In this document: one piece after another, positions 10,795 to 21,634 of the stretch | How the letters are laid out: every line of letters starts with the position of its first letter | How positions within the stretch are numbered: the first letter of the stretch is position 1 | Source of the DNA: Pictodentalium vernedei | Taxonomy: Eukaryota > Mollusca > Scaphopoda > Dentaliida > Dentaliidae | Length of the DNA: 64,000 bases | NCBI GenBank assembly: GCA_031216915.1 | Contig: CM062296.1 | Location: 791,818,823-791,882,822 of the forward strand | Reading direction: 5' to 3' | Translations under genes and position numbers: made by a program | The notes under the pieces: generated by a model | What the model was told of the DNA's origin: nothing | The model's input: only the letters and a program-made list of their open reading frames with translations | Database searches by the model: none

Positions 10795-11207
10795 AAGGCC
10801 TAAAAGAGTTCAAATCTGTTTCTCAGGCCCTCCCGCGCGGTCCATTTTGCTGCCACATGCTCTCTTTTTATAACCAATGCACACTTAAAAAAAAATTAAA
10901 ATTAAATGGTTTATGTCTGATATTGTACCCAAGTAATTAAAACTGATAAATTTGTCCCTTGAGTACAACAAGGCTTTGTAGTGATTTAGCATTGCAGAGC
11001 CTTCTTGCACCCAAGGAACGAAATACACCACCACCCATGCTAATCTGTAAACTGTGAGTCCTAAAACATAAATCAAACCAAGAACATGAACTTTGGATGG
11101 CAAAGAAATAATTACAAAAATAAAAAATAGAATAAAAAACAGTCCACCCTATGCAATTTTACAAAAAAATGGTCTGAGAGACAGCAGGTCAACGTTGTGG
11201 GACCTAA
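10795..11207 (-). mobile_element. hAT-like MITE family H, reverse orientation
   Basis: It starts TTAAGGCCTAAAAG..CTGTTTCTCAGGCC and ends GGTCTGAGAGACAG..GGGACCT, with an internal TTGTCCCTTGAGTACAACAA and GGCTTTG/CTTCTTGCAC hairpin. It is the reverse of the copies at 59861-60191 and 48842-49500. Its ends are worn and no duplication is clear. Confidence 0.7.
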
Positions 11208-11920
11208 ATAAAAAGTCTTGATATATTCACTTTTCTCTATCCTAAAAGGTATTTTGTTAGCAAAACCGATTTCTTATTAGGTTTTTCTCTAATGCTCGTT
11301 TCACCGCCTGTTTCAAAGACTGTTACCCTCAGTAGGTTCGAATGTTTCACGTTGCATGTACGTATCAAACGTTCAGGCTCGAAATGTCATGAAGCACAAG
11401 TTAAACTGTCCGAAGAAAATGTTTCCATAATTTAGTAGCATTGATTGTAGATTATTGACTCAACTTGAAAGAAATACCTTTCTGCAACGCGACCATCGAG
11501 ACAGTTCTTAACCTCGCAGCTCTGTCGAGAGGTCTTCGTTCTTGGGTTCCCTCTCACAATGAGTGGGGCTTCGAGAAAGTAGTATGCAGCACAAATCTGG
11601 TTTGCTCCTATGAGACCTTCGTGGTTCAAAACTGTATCGCTAATCTGCGATGGGCGATGTCGCTGGAAACACTGTAGACAGAGGTTTGATTGCTTCTTGA
11701 CACTCGATAAATTGGAAAGATTTTCGAATATCCGACTACGGAAGGCAATATTAACCCCTGTATACTGATATCGAAATGCCTAAATTTTAAGAAACGATTT
11801 TTGTCCCATAATACAGCTAGAAATTTAACCAATTTAATGTTGTTTGAGAACTAAAGCTCAATATACTTCCATTCTGGAGAACATTAGCTTCTTGAATGTT
11901 TCAGAATTTGACATCAGAGT
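11208..11920. other. no gene; partial duplicated-module intron
   Basis: GCAAAACCGATTTC near 11262 matches GCAAAGTCGATTTC near 6312, extending the exon-module homology. The rest shows nothing recognisable. Confidence 0.4.
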
Positions 11921-12125
11921 GCAGATGGTTAAATCGACATTCGAATAATCATCCCCATTTCCCATTGAACAGACATCAGTTACGGCCATGTGTCCTTGGG
12001 AAAGCAATTAAAATAAGACGGGGCTTTATTGATAGGTGACCTGGAAAAGTTGCAACAACATCTGGGTTGCAACGAAATGATCGCTCTCCTCATGGTCTTC
12101 TTGATTGAAACTACAAATAATTTCT
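11921..12125 (+). repeat. interspersed repeat N, copy 1
   Basis: It matches 47800-47897 plus 48489-48590 (shared GACATTCGAATA, ACATCAGTTAC, TTGATTGAAA/TTGATTAAAG). The second copy is split by an insertion. Bases 12126-12589 after it show nothing recognisable. Confidence 0.55.
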
Positions 12126-12593
12126 GGAGATTGGTGTTTACCCAAGAAGCAGACGCATAACCAAAATTCCATAATTGGGGTTGCCCTAGCCAGTTGGTGG
12201 CGGGGGCAAAGATGATGTGTCAAAGGTCGTTGTGTGGGACTTCGATGCCTCCGCTAGTCCTATCTAGGACCCTCCGAAGGCTGCCCCCTTCTCCCACTTT
12301 TCTGAGAGTAACAGTTGTAGGATAATAAACACTGAATTTCATTGTGTTGGTAATGAAAACGCTTAGAATCATTTCTTGGGAAACCATCATTGAGAGATTC
12401 CTACGAAATGTCTTGTAGCTTGAAAGTATTGCAATTTTTAAGAGAGGAAACATTTTCAAGATTTTTTTTTAGTTAATATTTCAGCTTATTCAAGATAGCA
12501 ATGTAAAAGACAAAAACATCCTCTTCTGTGGGAAGTGCCAATTATTTCAACCCCTTCACTGTCATTTATTACACGGAACTCTATATGTTTTAA

Positions 12594-12836
12594 CCCTTTA
12601 CCAAATGTAACGGCCAAAACCGGCCAGAGTTATTCTCAAAAATAGCCAATTAATTTTCATTAGTTTTTCATTTTTGGTCTCAGAAACATAGGTTATGACC
12701 CCTCATTGGAACGAGCGCGTTCAGCTTGTTCCAATGAGGGTCATAACCTATGTGTCTGATACGAAAAAATGAAAACAATTAGTTATTCAAGAATTTTTTT
12801 TGCAAGTGTCGTCTGCTTTTCATGTTAGGTAAAGAG
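12594..12836 (+). mobile_element. TTAA-flanked hairpin MITE, subfamily C
   Basis: There is a perfect TTAA on both sides (12590-12593, 12837-12840). The left end is CCCTTTACC, then AACGGCCAAAACCGGCC. The hairpin arms are AACATAGGTTATGACCCC and the right end is TTAGGTAAAGAG. It shares termini and apex with subfamily B but has unrelated arms. Confidence 0.9.
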
Positions 12837-12840
12837 TTAA

Positions 12841-13402
12841 CATAAATGCGCTCTACAATCGACGCACACTACATCTATGAAGTAATGATTTTATTTCTCC
12901 CGCGTTTCGTGTCCTTGTAGTAAACGAAGACTGCCTCAAGTCTAATAAGCAAATAGGAACTTGAAAATGCTAATAATCAGGGGCTATCTTTTCTGGTACA
13001 ATCCCCGAAAATCTTAAAAGAGTAAGTTATTGGACTACTTATGGCCTTGGAATACTTATGACCTACCACCTTTTTAACTCAAGTTTTGCCTAGCTGTTCA
13101 GCCACACTACACTAAACTTGAATCAACGGATCAGGTTGTAGTGGCGACGACTGCAGACTAACTTCTAACTTTTAAAGGTGAGTTGAGACAGCAGACAGGT
13201 TTTGGGACTATTACATGGCAGAGATTATTACACGGGTTACAAGTAAAACAACAGAACAATTTATCCAGGACTTTGCTCGCAGCTTAGAAGGCGCGTTGGT
13301 GACATTATGACCGATGTCTTAGTTTGGTCTCGCAGTACACAGTACTTCACAGATACAGTTGCAAACAGATAGGACCAATACTTTCCCGTTAATAAAGATC
13401 TT
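12841..13402. other. no recognised feature
   Basis: A donor-like AAAG|GTGAGTTG occurs near 13178, but every upstream reading to a plausible acceptor contains a stop. I do not call an exon. Confidence 0.5.
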
Positions 13403-13633
13403 GAGCCAATACTATAAAACTTTTACAATTGTATTTTCTAGAATTATATTTTCTACTTTTTAATATAACTGACTAAAATGAATCATTAACATTTTAAAAG
13501 ATATGGCAATTTGCCAACTGGCAAATTGCCAGATCTTTGAAAATGTTACTGGTTCATTTTAACCCATTTAAAGTCATAAAAAGACAATACAATTCTACAA
13601 AATACAATTGTAAAAGTTTTATAGTTTTGGCTC
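13403..13633. repeat. large palindromic foldback, 231 bp
   Basis: The outer arms GAGCCAATACTATAAAAC and its complement, and the inner arms CATTTTAAAAGATATGGCAA and its near-complement, meet at TTGCCAACTGGCAA near 13515. There is no ORF. The ends lack an obvious duplication. Confidence 0.85.
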
Positions 13634-14424
13634 CTGGTTGTAGACGGTCTCTACAACTAAGCTAATTTTGTGTCATTCGAAGAGGCTAAAATAATGGAAC
13701 AACAATCCTAAAATCCGCCTTGGAAACAAAGTATATCTAAGATTTCCAAAATAGACCCCCATTCAACACAGTTCTCACAACGTCGTTTCCATGCCCCCAC
13801 ACCCACATAAACCATTTGAACGCCAAAATAACTGATCAAGTATACATAATTCGCGTCCCAAGTGATCTGTTGTCTATCGATGTCAGGGCGCCGATAATTT
13901 CCATTTCAAAATAGCCCTATTGTCAAACACTGCCACATTGTGGTCACCGTTGTCAGATACATTCTGAGTGTCGGCGCCCAGAAAATACTTAGAAAGCAAG
14001 TTGTCCTGACATTCTGTTTGGAATGTAGTCTGCTTGTATCTAGTGATCAAACCCTACTTTAACCGGTCCTTCTCGTTACCTAAACGAGTGGAGGTTATAA
14101 CATCCCTCCCCCGCGCATTTCGCACGAATGAGTTGACAAAGGCCATCTGTTTCATCTCCAATGGGACTATTCTGTGTACGGTTGTGTGGAAAAATCCATT
14201 TCCATGACCTCTGTTTTTATTCCTTACCAGTAGTCACGACGATTCGTTTTTGTTCACTTTTTATACCCCTCTTTTTTGAGTACCATCTTTCGCTCATTGT
14301 GTACTAAGCCACGTCCTTGAAACGCATATTGTTGCGATCCTCCATTGCAGCGAAGAAAATGCGTTTACTAGAGCGCTCCGCCATTTTAGTTTCCATCCGT
14401 ATAATAGATTGAACATCTGTGTGA
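13634..14424. other. no recognised feature
   Basis: This stretch is mixed-composition unique sequence with short CA- and C-rich patches. No credible splice-bounded ORF is present. Confidence 0.5.
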
Positions 14425-14781
14425 TCAATAAATCCCCCCAAATTTTTCCGCGCAATTCGGATAGCGTGTATAACGCAGAAAAATCTGAACAGGCTTCTGA
14501 TTCAAACCAGACACACAGTAGGTCGAACGTATGTAATGTTTCTTTGACTTTCTAGCCGACCATTCTTTCGTCGTGGGTTTCCGGATCGGGTCAGTTTTTT
14601 TCCTATCAGAACACAGAGAATCAGAACCCATGACTTCTTCCGCTACGAGGTCAAAGAAACCGAAGAGACATTTTTGAACGTCAGAATCTATCACGTTATC
14701 CCTTAACTCGCAACATTCTAGACGCATGTCTCGCATGGGACACATTGCAGCAGCTGTCTCATCATGAGGTTTATCTGGATG
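14425..14781 (-). CDS. candidate 3' exon on the minus strand, product unknown
   Basis: On the minus strand an acceptor-like TAGATTTCTAG is followed at once by an open frame from 14781 to a stop at 14425. It encodes about 118 residues of ordinary composition, with Cys pairs (LECCEL), an FGFFDLVAEE stretch and a basic KEWSARKSKKHY segment. The frame is closed by TAG inside the acceptor, as expected of an exon. I recognise no family. The pyrimidine tract is weak and no upstream partner exon was found, so this could be a chance ORF or a decayed element. Confidence 0.3.
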   Translation of the reverse strand, partial: HPDKPHDETAAAMCPMRDMRLECCELRDNVIDSDVQKCLFGFFDLVAEEVMGSDSLCSDRKKTDPIRKPTTKEWSARKSKKHYIRSTYCVSGLNQKPVQIFLRYTRYPNCAEKFGGIY

Positions 14782-14860
14782 CTAGAAATCTACTATGTCT
14801 GTCAACACAAATATGAAGCATTCTCAATTGAGATTAAACGGAGAGCGGCTAGATTATTAT

Positions 14861-15011
14861 AATCCCCGATAAGTCTGGAGGTGGGATGGGGAGATCTCAT
14901 CCGAGGGGCAAGATATTTGAACCAGACCCGAGGCTTGCCGAGGGTCTGGTTCAAATATCTTGCCTCTAGGGTGAGATTTCCCCATTCCCACCTTCAGACT
15001 CATCGAGGATG
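14861..15011. repeat. foldback hairpin, about 65-base arms
   Basis: Arms running through AGGTGGGATGGGGAGATCTCA and AGATATTTGAACCAGACCC pair with the right half at CGAGGCTTGCCGAGG. It is GC-rich relative to its surroundings. Confidence 0.85.
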
Positions 15012-15534
15012 ATTTTTCTCCCCACACACGAGAATTACGTCATTATAGATAATTGGTGGTCACGTGCTGACATACCCAATTTATCAAGTCGTAGTCCTTT
15101 CGAAAAACGAACAATTTCATCAGCGAAAGATCGTATAAAGGTTAGGTATATACCATAGGTATATACTAAAAATTGATTTGTAACACTGTCCGTTAAGGGG
15201 TTAATGAATTTGCGCGTGTCAAACTCCAATGTAAAGGGCATTGTGAGATTATTGATCGATCGATAAATTCGCGCAGTGATATTATTAAATCTGCAGAGAA
15301 ACATGGGGTTGAAACAAATCAAGTTTAATATTTGAATAATAATTAAAATTTGAGTCTATATTTGCAAATCGTGAAGCCATTTTGTTTACTTACAATTGTG
15401 CAGACGATGATGAAATAGTTCCGGCGACCTAATAAAATATGTAAATGAGTATGTCACGTGGGGTGGGTGGGATAGAAATATCTCACCTTGCTGTCTCACC
15501 CGGGACACGCGTATGTTTCACGTATAATGGGGGG
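15012..15534. other. unassigned sequence with a minus-strand open frame
   Basis: Minus-strand frame 15322-15035 is open for about 95 codons but has no splice sites or recognisable motif. A small palindrome (AGGTATATACC repeated) lies near 15147. I do not call a gene. Confidence 0.3.
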
Positions 15535-16108
15535 AGAAATAGGATATACCCATAGTAGCTTGGTGTACCAAATGTTCACCACGAGTGGTGAACATTCGAC
15601 ACACCAAGCTACTATGGATAGATTTTATTTGTTCCATGATCGCCAGATTATTAAGAGTCGCTATTATTTTTTTTTATCGCTTTTACCGAGCAGCGGGCAT
15701 ACATATCTGTTTTTGTTTACATGAGCATCGGTAGGTGGTACTTCCGCTGTCAATTTTATCGCATCGAAACGAAATGAAAAAAGAAAGGGAGCCTTTTCAT
15801 TTTAATAACATACTATTTCGAGTTATGGATGCTTTTTTAACATGAGACAATGCAGGTTTGTTAATTTGTGGTATCTTATGGGGTATACTCGTTTAAAAAC
15901 ATAATAAATAACTGCCACTTTCATTTCGCTCTTCGCGAGGCGACGTGCGATAAATTTAGACAAGTTCGCATTCAAGTCGACGTCACCAAAGGCCATCATG
16001 GATGTAGTTCCACTGTAGGTGTAAATTTTAACTATTGAAATCCCATTGCTGGCGTGTTCACCACAGTTGGTGTGTAAAGCTAAAATATATGTCATAGGCT
16101 TTTCATAT
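15535..16108 (+). repeat. interspersed repeat L, copy 2 (empty MITE site)
   Basis: This is the homologue of 2528-3144. It carries a hairpin at about 15541-15625 (CATAGTAGCTTGGTGT arms around CACCACGAGTGGTG). At 15893-15896 it keeps the single TTAA where copy 1 has a 244-bp MITE. Confidence 0.8.
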
Positions 16109-16139
16109 ACAGCAGAATAGGTAATCATGGTATAAATTG

Positions 16140-17110
16140 CTCTACAAACATGGTTGGGTCGATCGTTAGCTGGTCATGTTCAGTCCTTCTAAAACGAAGG
16201 TCATTTTATTTATTAAAAAGACTGTTCCTGTGCCGATAGACGTAATGTTGGGCGATCCCTCCTTGAACTCATGGCATCGCATACATATCTTGGACTAACA
16301 GTGCTGTCATCATAATTTAAAACTGGCATAGCCAAATCAACAGACTATGCACAAAAAACAGACTGCAGGCTTCCTCAAATAAGGAAACTCAAATTCACTC
16401 TTCGCAGGAAAAAGCCGGAATAGTAACAGGCCACGTCCGGCCTACTCTCTTGTCTGTCTTACATGCTGAACTTGATTGGAAAATACAAGATTTTTCACAT
16501 TGAGGAACCCTTGTATCTTCTCGATCTTCTACCTCAAATGTTTAAAAACTGTTCACCTTATAACACTCATTCTATCTCGAACTATGAGCTGCTACTACAC
16601 ACACTGAAATATTCAAACGCTTATTCACCCCTTCGTGAAATACTTAGTGTAACGTGCTACCAATGGAGGTGAGGCAAGCAAAAGCGTCATACGAATTTTT
16701 ACGTTTGCAAGCCACCTCTGTCCTTTTAATATCGGATCTGGGACGTTTAGTACAATATACTGCAGTCTAGTGAACTTTTTCAGTGACATTCATCCGGGAA
16801 AATACCCGAATTATATCCACAACACTCGACATTGCTCATGCGGAAACGGGGTAGAAGATGCTCAACATTTTCTGAATGAATCAGCTTCGCAAATGAGGGA
16901 CGAGCCTTTCTGGAAAATCTGTCCCATGCCACAACGCGTTCAGTTGGTGACCTGGTATATGGTATCCTTAACCTATCAATTTTCGTCCCCTGAGTTCCAA
17001 TGTGTTCTATGTGCCACTAGGCACATAGAACACATTGGAACTCAGGCGACGTTTTCCCAGAGGCTCGTCGGTTTCATTCTTAATCCTACCCGTAGAATGC
17101 ATTTTTTACT
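16140..17110 (+). pseudogene. non-LTR retrotransposon (LINE) C-terminal relic
   Basis: Broken frames encode a reverse-transcriptase C-terminal pattern: HTYLGLTV..., then QIRKLKFTLRRK, a NYELL-type line, and an SDIHPG...CSCGNGVEDAQHFLNE motif. The cysteine motif C-x-C-G-x4-E-D-x-x-H-F is typical of the tail of CR1/L2/Jockey-type LINE ORF2 proteins. Several stops and shifts make it a pseudogene. A family F hairpin at 16984-17051 interrupts it between YQFSS and TFSQRLVGFI. The 5' part, endonuclease and catalytic YADD box are not visible. Confidence 0.72.
16984..17051. repeat. family F hairpin inserted in the LINE relic
   Basis: CGTCCCCTGAGTTCCAATGT and its complement fold around GTGCCACTAGGCAC. 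It is almost identical to 60459-60539. Confidence 0.88.
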
Positions 17111-17366
17111 TGAAAACACTATACATTTATTCTATATTTCCCATTCGAAATTTTCAAAACACAATCACAAAACGCATCAGGCTTGGTGGCCAAAAAACGA
17201 CGTTCGCCGCAAAATGAAGTTGGCACTGCTTCGTTAAATGAAGTCGAGAAATTCGCTTTGCGTTTTCGAGACCATCTAGTTGTAGATACGTTTGTCATCA
17301 TTTACATATCTATTTACAAAGCTTATACTGTTATTATTTACATATTTATAATTGTGGATTGTACTT

Positions 17367-17385
17367 GGGGGGGGGGGGGGGGGGG
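17367..17385. repeat. poly-G tract, 19 bases
   Basis: This is an uninterrupted run of G in otherwise AT-rich sequence. Bases 17386-18007 beyond it contain GGGGGAGGGGGG near 17822 but no gene-like feature. Confidence 0.95.
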
Positions 17386-18011
17386 TGGTAATCAAAGTGC
17401 ATGGCACTTGTAATCCAATTTTTTCACTTATGACAAATAAGATATCTTTAATCTCATCTAGAGCGCATTTTCGTTGCGGAAGATAGCCCAACCTCGCCAT
17501 TTTATACAGAGTGCTTTCTCGTATCGTCAGCGAAATCCCGTCGACATTTTGGATACACCTGTGAATTTGCTGTGGGTATGATGTGTCCTACATTCCAGTC
17601 AGTGCTGATTTCTAGTAGACCACGTATCTCGTTGAAGGATATAAGGGACCAAGTCTGGAAATAGCAGACAGTCAACTGCAGAATGAAGAATGATATTCCT
17701 GGAGGGTGAATTCGGTGGTACTATCCTGCACAGGATATCATTATTAAATTTACCCTCTGTAACCTCAATCTGAATCAAAACCCCAGGCAAAAACAAAAAG
17801 AGTCATCCAGAGGATAAATTGGGGGAGGGGGGATTCTAGCTTACTTATGGAATAGCATCAGCAAATCCACCCTCTGGGGACCTCAATCTGCAAATGACAA
17901 ATTGCTTATTTCCATGCTTGTAAAGGTCCCTGTCTCTCTTCTCTTATGTCGAACGGGTACTCATTACCAAACCCACCATTACAAAGTACACTGATGGTTT
18001 CATCGAAATAA

Positions 18012-18259
18012 CCCTTTACCTAACCTGAAAAGCAGACAACACTTGCTAACAAAAATAATTCTTGAATAACTAAATTTTTTCATTTTTTGTCTCAAAAACA
18101 TAGGTTATGACCCCTCGTTGGAACGAGCTCGACGAGCTCGTTCCAACGAGGGGTCATAACCTATGTTTTTGAGAAAAAAAATGAAAAAAATAATGAAAAT
18201 TAATTGGCGATTTTTGAGAATAGCGCTGGTCGGTTTTGGCCGTTACGTTAGGTAAAGGG
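18012..18259 (-). mobile_element. hairpin MITE, subfamily C, ATAA-flanked
   Basis: It runs CCCTTTACCTAACCTGAAAAG ... GTTACGTTAGGTAAAGGG, in the opposite orientation to 12594. The hairpin arms, AACATAGGTTATGACCCC through CGTTGGAACGAGCTCGACG, are perfect. Both flanks read ATAA rather than TTAA, pointing to a variant target or matched mutation. Bases 18264-18655 hold nothing else. Confidence 0.9.
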
Positions 18260-18655
18260 ATAAAGAACTGCGTTCGAGAATGTTTCTTCATCCATTGATA
18301 TCAACTTTCACCACACTTGATCACAAGCAATAAACAATTTATAGCGTTGCATTCGTGGCAATAAAATCAAAAAGACGAAAACAACAGCAACAGACAACTT
18401 CATCCACGGGCAGCTTTAGAGAAATAGCCACATGAGCTTTTTTGGCAACGTGAGTTTTCGGTAGACGGCAGAATCGACAAAGGCACACCAGAAAAAAATA
18501 ACTTTTATGGAAACCCTAGACACTTGCTATCGACTATTCAGAATGAAACCTATCTGAATTCGCCCTATCAAAAAGTGTAATATGAACTCTTACCAAATCT
18601 CGAATGCAGATTTCTACCACGTGCTAACAGAGAGAACAAATGTGACGCTGATCAC

Positions 18656-18751
18656 CAAGTTCAGGGTGGCAATATGTTTCGGTCCAAGCACATTGTATCC
18701 TGTATCAGCTGGGTTGACCGCCGCCTTGTCTTCCAGCCAAATGATATAGCT
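18656..18751 (-). pseudogene. exon-like segment, copy 1 (acceptor lost)
   Basis: This minus-strand 96-nt unit is about 95% identical to 19155-19250, and both encode IIWLEDKAAVNPADTGYNVL. Here the acceptor CAG of copy 2 reads CGG, so splicing at the homologous place would fail. The frame is otherwise open through CTTG|GTGATC. Product unknown. Confidence 0.4.
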
Positions 18752-19154
18752 CCGTGAACATAAAAAAATGGAGATAGAATCACCACAAAAAATCCGCATA
18801 TAAAAATGTCCGCCGTGCTGAAAAATTAATTACGGTTATGAACGAACTCTGAGGTGACGTCCTGTGTATGTGGGTGGGTGGGGGTGCGTCGGATTTCTTT
18901 TACATTTCAGTATGTTGTAGGTATAAAAAACAATTAAAAGGAGAAATTGCTCTATTAATTGTTAATATAGACATTTCTCCATTTAGTATTTCGTACCTTT
19001 ATCTGGACCTTATGGAACAAAAAATAGCTGTTTGTTTTGTTTTTCTATGGCATCATTTTGACATTTTTGCGTCACTTCAAAGTTTAGCCTATTTTTCACA
19101 TCTTTCATTAAAAATGCTATCTTGTGATTCACGTAGGTCCGTGACGTTGATCAC

Positions 19155-19250
19155 CTAGTTCAGGGTAGCAATGTGTTTCAGTCCAAGCACATTGTATCCT
19201 GTATCAGCTGGGTTGACCGCCGCTTTGTCTTCCAGCCAAATGATGTAGCT
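19155..19250 (-). CDS. exon-like segment, copy 2, product unknown
   Basis: On the minus strand, TTTGTCATGTTCACCAG precedes a single open frame of 32 codons. It includes YIIWLEDKAAVNPADTGY and ends AACTAG|GTGATC. The last codon is TAG, so if spliced here it would terminate translation; copy 1 has TTG in that place. Conservation of the reading frame between the copies suggests that both derive from a real exon. I do not recognise the protein family. Confidence 0.35.
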   Translation of the reverse strand, partial: SYIIWLEDKAAVNPADTGYNVLGLKHIATLN

Positions 19251-19379
19251 CTGGTGAACATGACAAAGACTGAAATATATGACTAGAAGAAAGTTTGAAT
19301 AATCTAGGAACGAATTAAACATGTAACAATAGTTGGAGAGTCGATTATTACTTACCACTTTATCTACCAGATCGCGCGC

Positions 19380-19592
19380 ATCCGCCCACATAATATGCAA
19401 ATTCAGCAGATGAAAAAACTTATTTAAAAAAAAATGTCAACAAAACCATATCATGTGACCTCCATTGGAACGAGCTTATTCAAAAGAGGGTCACATGATA
19501 TGGTTTTGTTGTAATGTTTTGAAAAATTTGAAAACATAATATTTGAAATAAGAAATTTTGATATCGTCTGCAATTGGATGAAGAGATAAACA
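19380..19592 (-). mobile_element. subfamily-B MITE, degraded ends
   Basis: CGCATCCGCCCACATAATATG, ACAAAACCATATCATGTGACC and a shortened apex are followed by the mirrored arm and GATATCGTCTGCAATTGGATG. The outer CCCTTTACC ends are lost. Bases 19593-20216 beyond it show no feature. Confidence 0.75.
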
Positions 19593-20219
19593 CGACAGGG
19601 TGCTTTTTCAGTCTGATCGTATTCGCTAAAACACTACGTACACTACATACACTACTGGCAATATTTTCCGCTCTCGACAACTCGATGACCAATTAGTTTA
19701 AACAATATTTATTTTCAAATTACCCTAAAAAATTAAATGATGTGGATTCGGCAGTAAGCCGGCTGCTTTTAAAATGTCGTTTCCACAGCTGGCACAAACG
19801 ATACATGAAATACATAGGTATGGTTGCAATAAAGGAACATCTGATTTCACAGTGATTTTTTCCAATGAAAATATTTTAGCAAAGTGAAGAAATAATATTG
19901 ATTTAATTCAGCAGAAGTAAACAATTTTTGTGGGTAACAGAGTTTGAAAAAGTGGGAAGAATATTGGGTAACTGAAGATGATATGGGGGTGAAAAGACTG
20001 GTCTCATCAATGCAAGTCAGGTGTGGTGTTTGATCTCGTTTCAAAGGAGGGAGGACGTCACGGGGCAACAGATGATAAATTTGTAACCAACGGGAATTGT
20101 TTTTAATACTAAAAACATAGGTGAATATGTGTTAGTGTGTGTGAAAGCGTTAAACCAGACTTCGACCTATAGCTGATTGACTACCGACTAAACTTGCCCT
20201 TTCCGTTAACACGACTCAC

Positions 20220-20481
20220 TTTCTCCCGCCACACGTAGTATTTGTCCGTTCACTAAAAATCCGTTTTCAGCCTTCGTTCTGACCAGACGTATCTTTGTTA
20301 TTCTTGTATTGAAATCTTCAAATCCGCTTATATTGTGAAATATAAGACTATTTGGATCATGCATATCTGGTAGGTTTATTATAAGGTAATATTTGGGTCG
20401 AGTTTTACTTTTCGGAATTGGGCGATCGCAAAACTCAGAATTATTGTATTTCTTCGCCTTCAAATATTTATTATACTCCGT
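20220..20481 (-). CDS. candidate internal exon on the minus strand, product unknown
   Basis: Minus-strand acceptor ATCACCTGTAG at 20482 is followed by 87 open codons and a strong donor, GAGAAA|GTGAGTCG. The product is basic and hydrophilic, with YYLIINLPDMHDP in the middle and IRLVRTKAENGFLVNGQILR near the end, and contains one Cys. The frame is phase 0 at the start and phase 1 at the end. I recognise no domain and found no partner exon with matching phase. An isolated or decayed exon is possible. Confidence 0.38.
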
Positions 20482-20756
20482 CTACAGGTGATTTATGTGC
20501 AATATATTTATTATTTGTAAATTTTGTATTATAGGCTCCACGTATGATGCTCATAACAAGATGATTTGTTTTCTATAAATAAATTATATATTTGGACCTA
20601 CAGATATTCTTCTTTTGTGGAGAACTACATCCTCGGTTTAAAAATTTGATAAAAACAACCGCAGCTCGGTTTAAAGTGCTTCCAGTTCTAAATACATGTA
20701 TATACGTAAGTTGGGGTAAGGCGTTGTTCCGCCGTCACACTCCACTAAACGATTAA

Positions 20757-21000
20757 CCCTTAATCTTAATCATATGAACCAGAGCGGCCGCTATTCCAGC
20801 CCAGAAGCATGATACGTCACAATTTCCTTAAGTAGGATGGCTGCTGAGTGAATACGTGGGTTAGACCAATTAATATTTTCAACGTGCAGCCGTGGGGCTG
20901 CACGTTTAAAATATTAATTGGTCTACCCCCAAATAATAAATATTGACTTTTCCAATTGGTCATTAAACTGACATGGATGATACCACCAGGGTTCAAAGGG
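20757..21000. mobile_element. TTAA-flanked hairpin element, third family
   Basis: TTAA lies at 20753-20756 and 21001-21004. Ends are CCCTTAATC and TTCAAAGGG, imperfectly inverted. The central hairpin has TAGACCAATTAATATTTTCA arms around ACGTGCAGCC. Bases 21005-21568 beyond it are AT-rich and featureless up to the exon acceptor. Confidence 0.75.
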
Positions 21001-21568
21001 TTAATTTCAATTGAATACCTGAAAGAATGTCTCTGACAAGAAAACTGTATGAGTTGACAATGTGTTGTCGAATTTGACACAACAGGCAAACATTTATGAA
21101 CGTAAATAAAATTGCGTGATTTTACACTTGCTCAGAACAAAAACAATCGACTGAAATGAAATGAGATAAACAGAAGTCAAACATATGATAAATAATTATA
21201 AAAGAATTAATTAAAAATAATAATAAGTAGATAACACACAAAAATTAACTATTAAGGTACAGTACAAACGCCGTGGAATGGTAAACATGGGTAGTGTTTC
21301 CCACTGGTGCTTTTCTCAACCAAAAATCCGGAGTTTTTAGCAAATATTCAATGAAAGAAGCATCATGTCGGTCCTGATGCTTAATTCCTAGAAATTTGGA
21401 TGGCGCTTCCATTCTTTAATGTCGGATATTCACCGCTAACGCATGCGTAGAAATATTGCACTCGCGGGGACTTTGACCTTTCTACGACGACCGCACTATA
21501 AATGATATGTGGAAGAAAATGTTTATCTAAAAAACTTGAATGTTTCATCTCTGTTTTATCTTTTACAG

Positions 21569-21634
21569 AAGTTGTTACCCATCCATTAACTAGTACAAGT
21601 ACCCCGACCATGACCACGACAACGTTGATTCCGG
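21569..21634 (+). CDS. Thr-rich linker exon 3 of the mucin-like PAN-domain gene
   Basis: The acceptor TTTTATCTTTTACAG and donor CCGG|GTGAGTAAAG bound a 66-nt exon, phase 1-1. With the incoming G it reads E-V-V-T-H-P-L-T-S-T-S-T-P-T-M-T-T-T-T-L-I-P. Homology to the exons at 5378 and 10346 covers the Val-Val-Thr start and both splice sites. The three exons differ in length (18, 28 and 22 codons) in their Thr/Ser part, as mucin spacers usually do. Next comes an intron of about 28 kb before the EGF-like exon. Confidence 0.75.

Noticed and set aside
13131..13180. Exon ending AAAG|GTGAGTTG
   Set aside because: Every phase from the nearest acceptors contains an in-frame stop.
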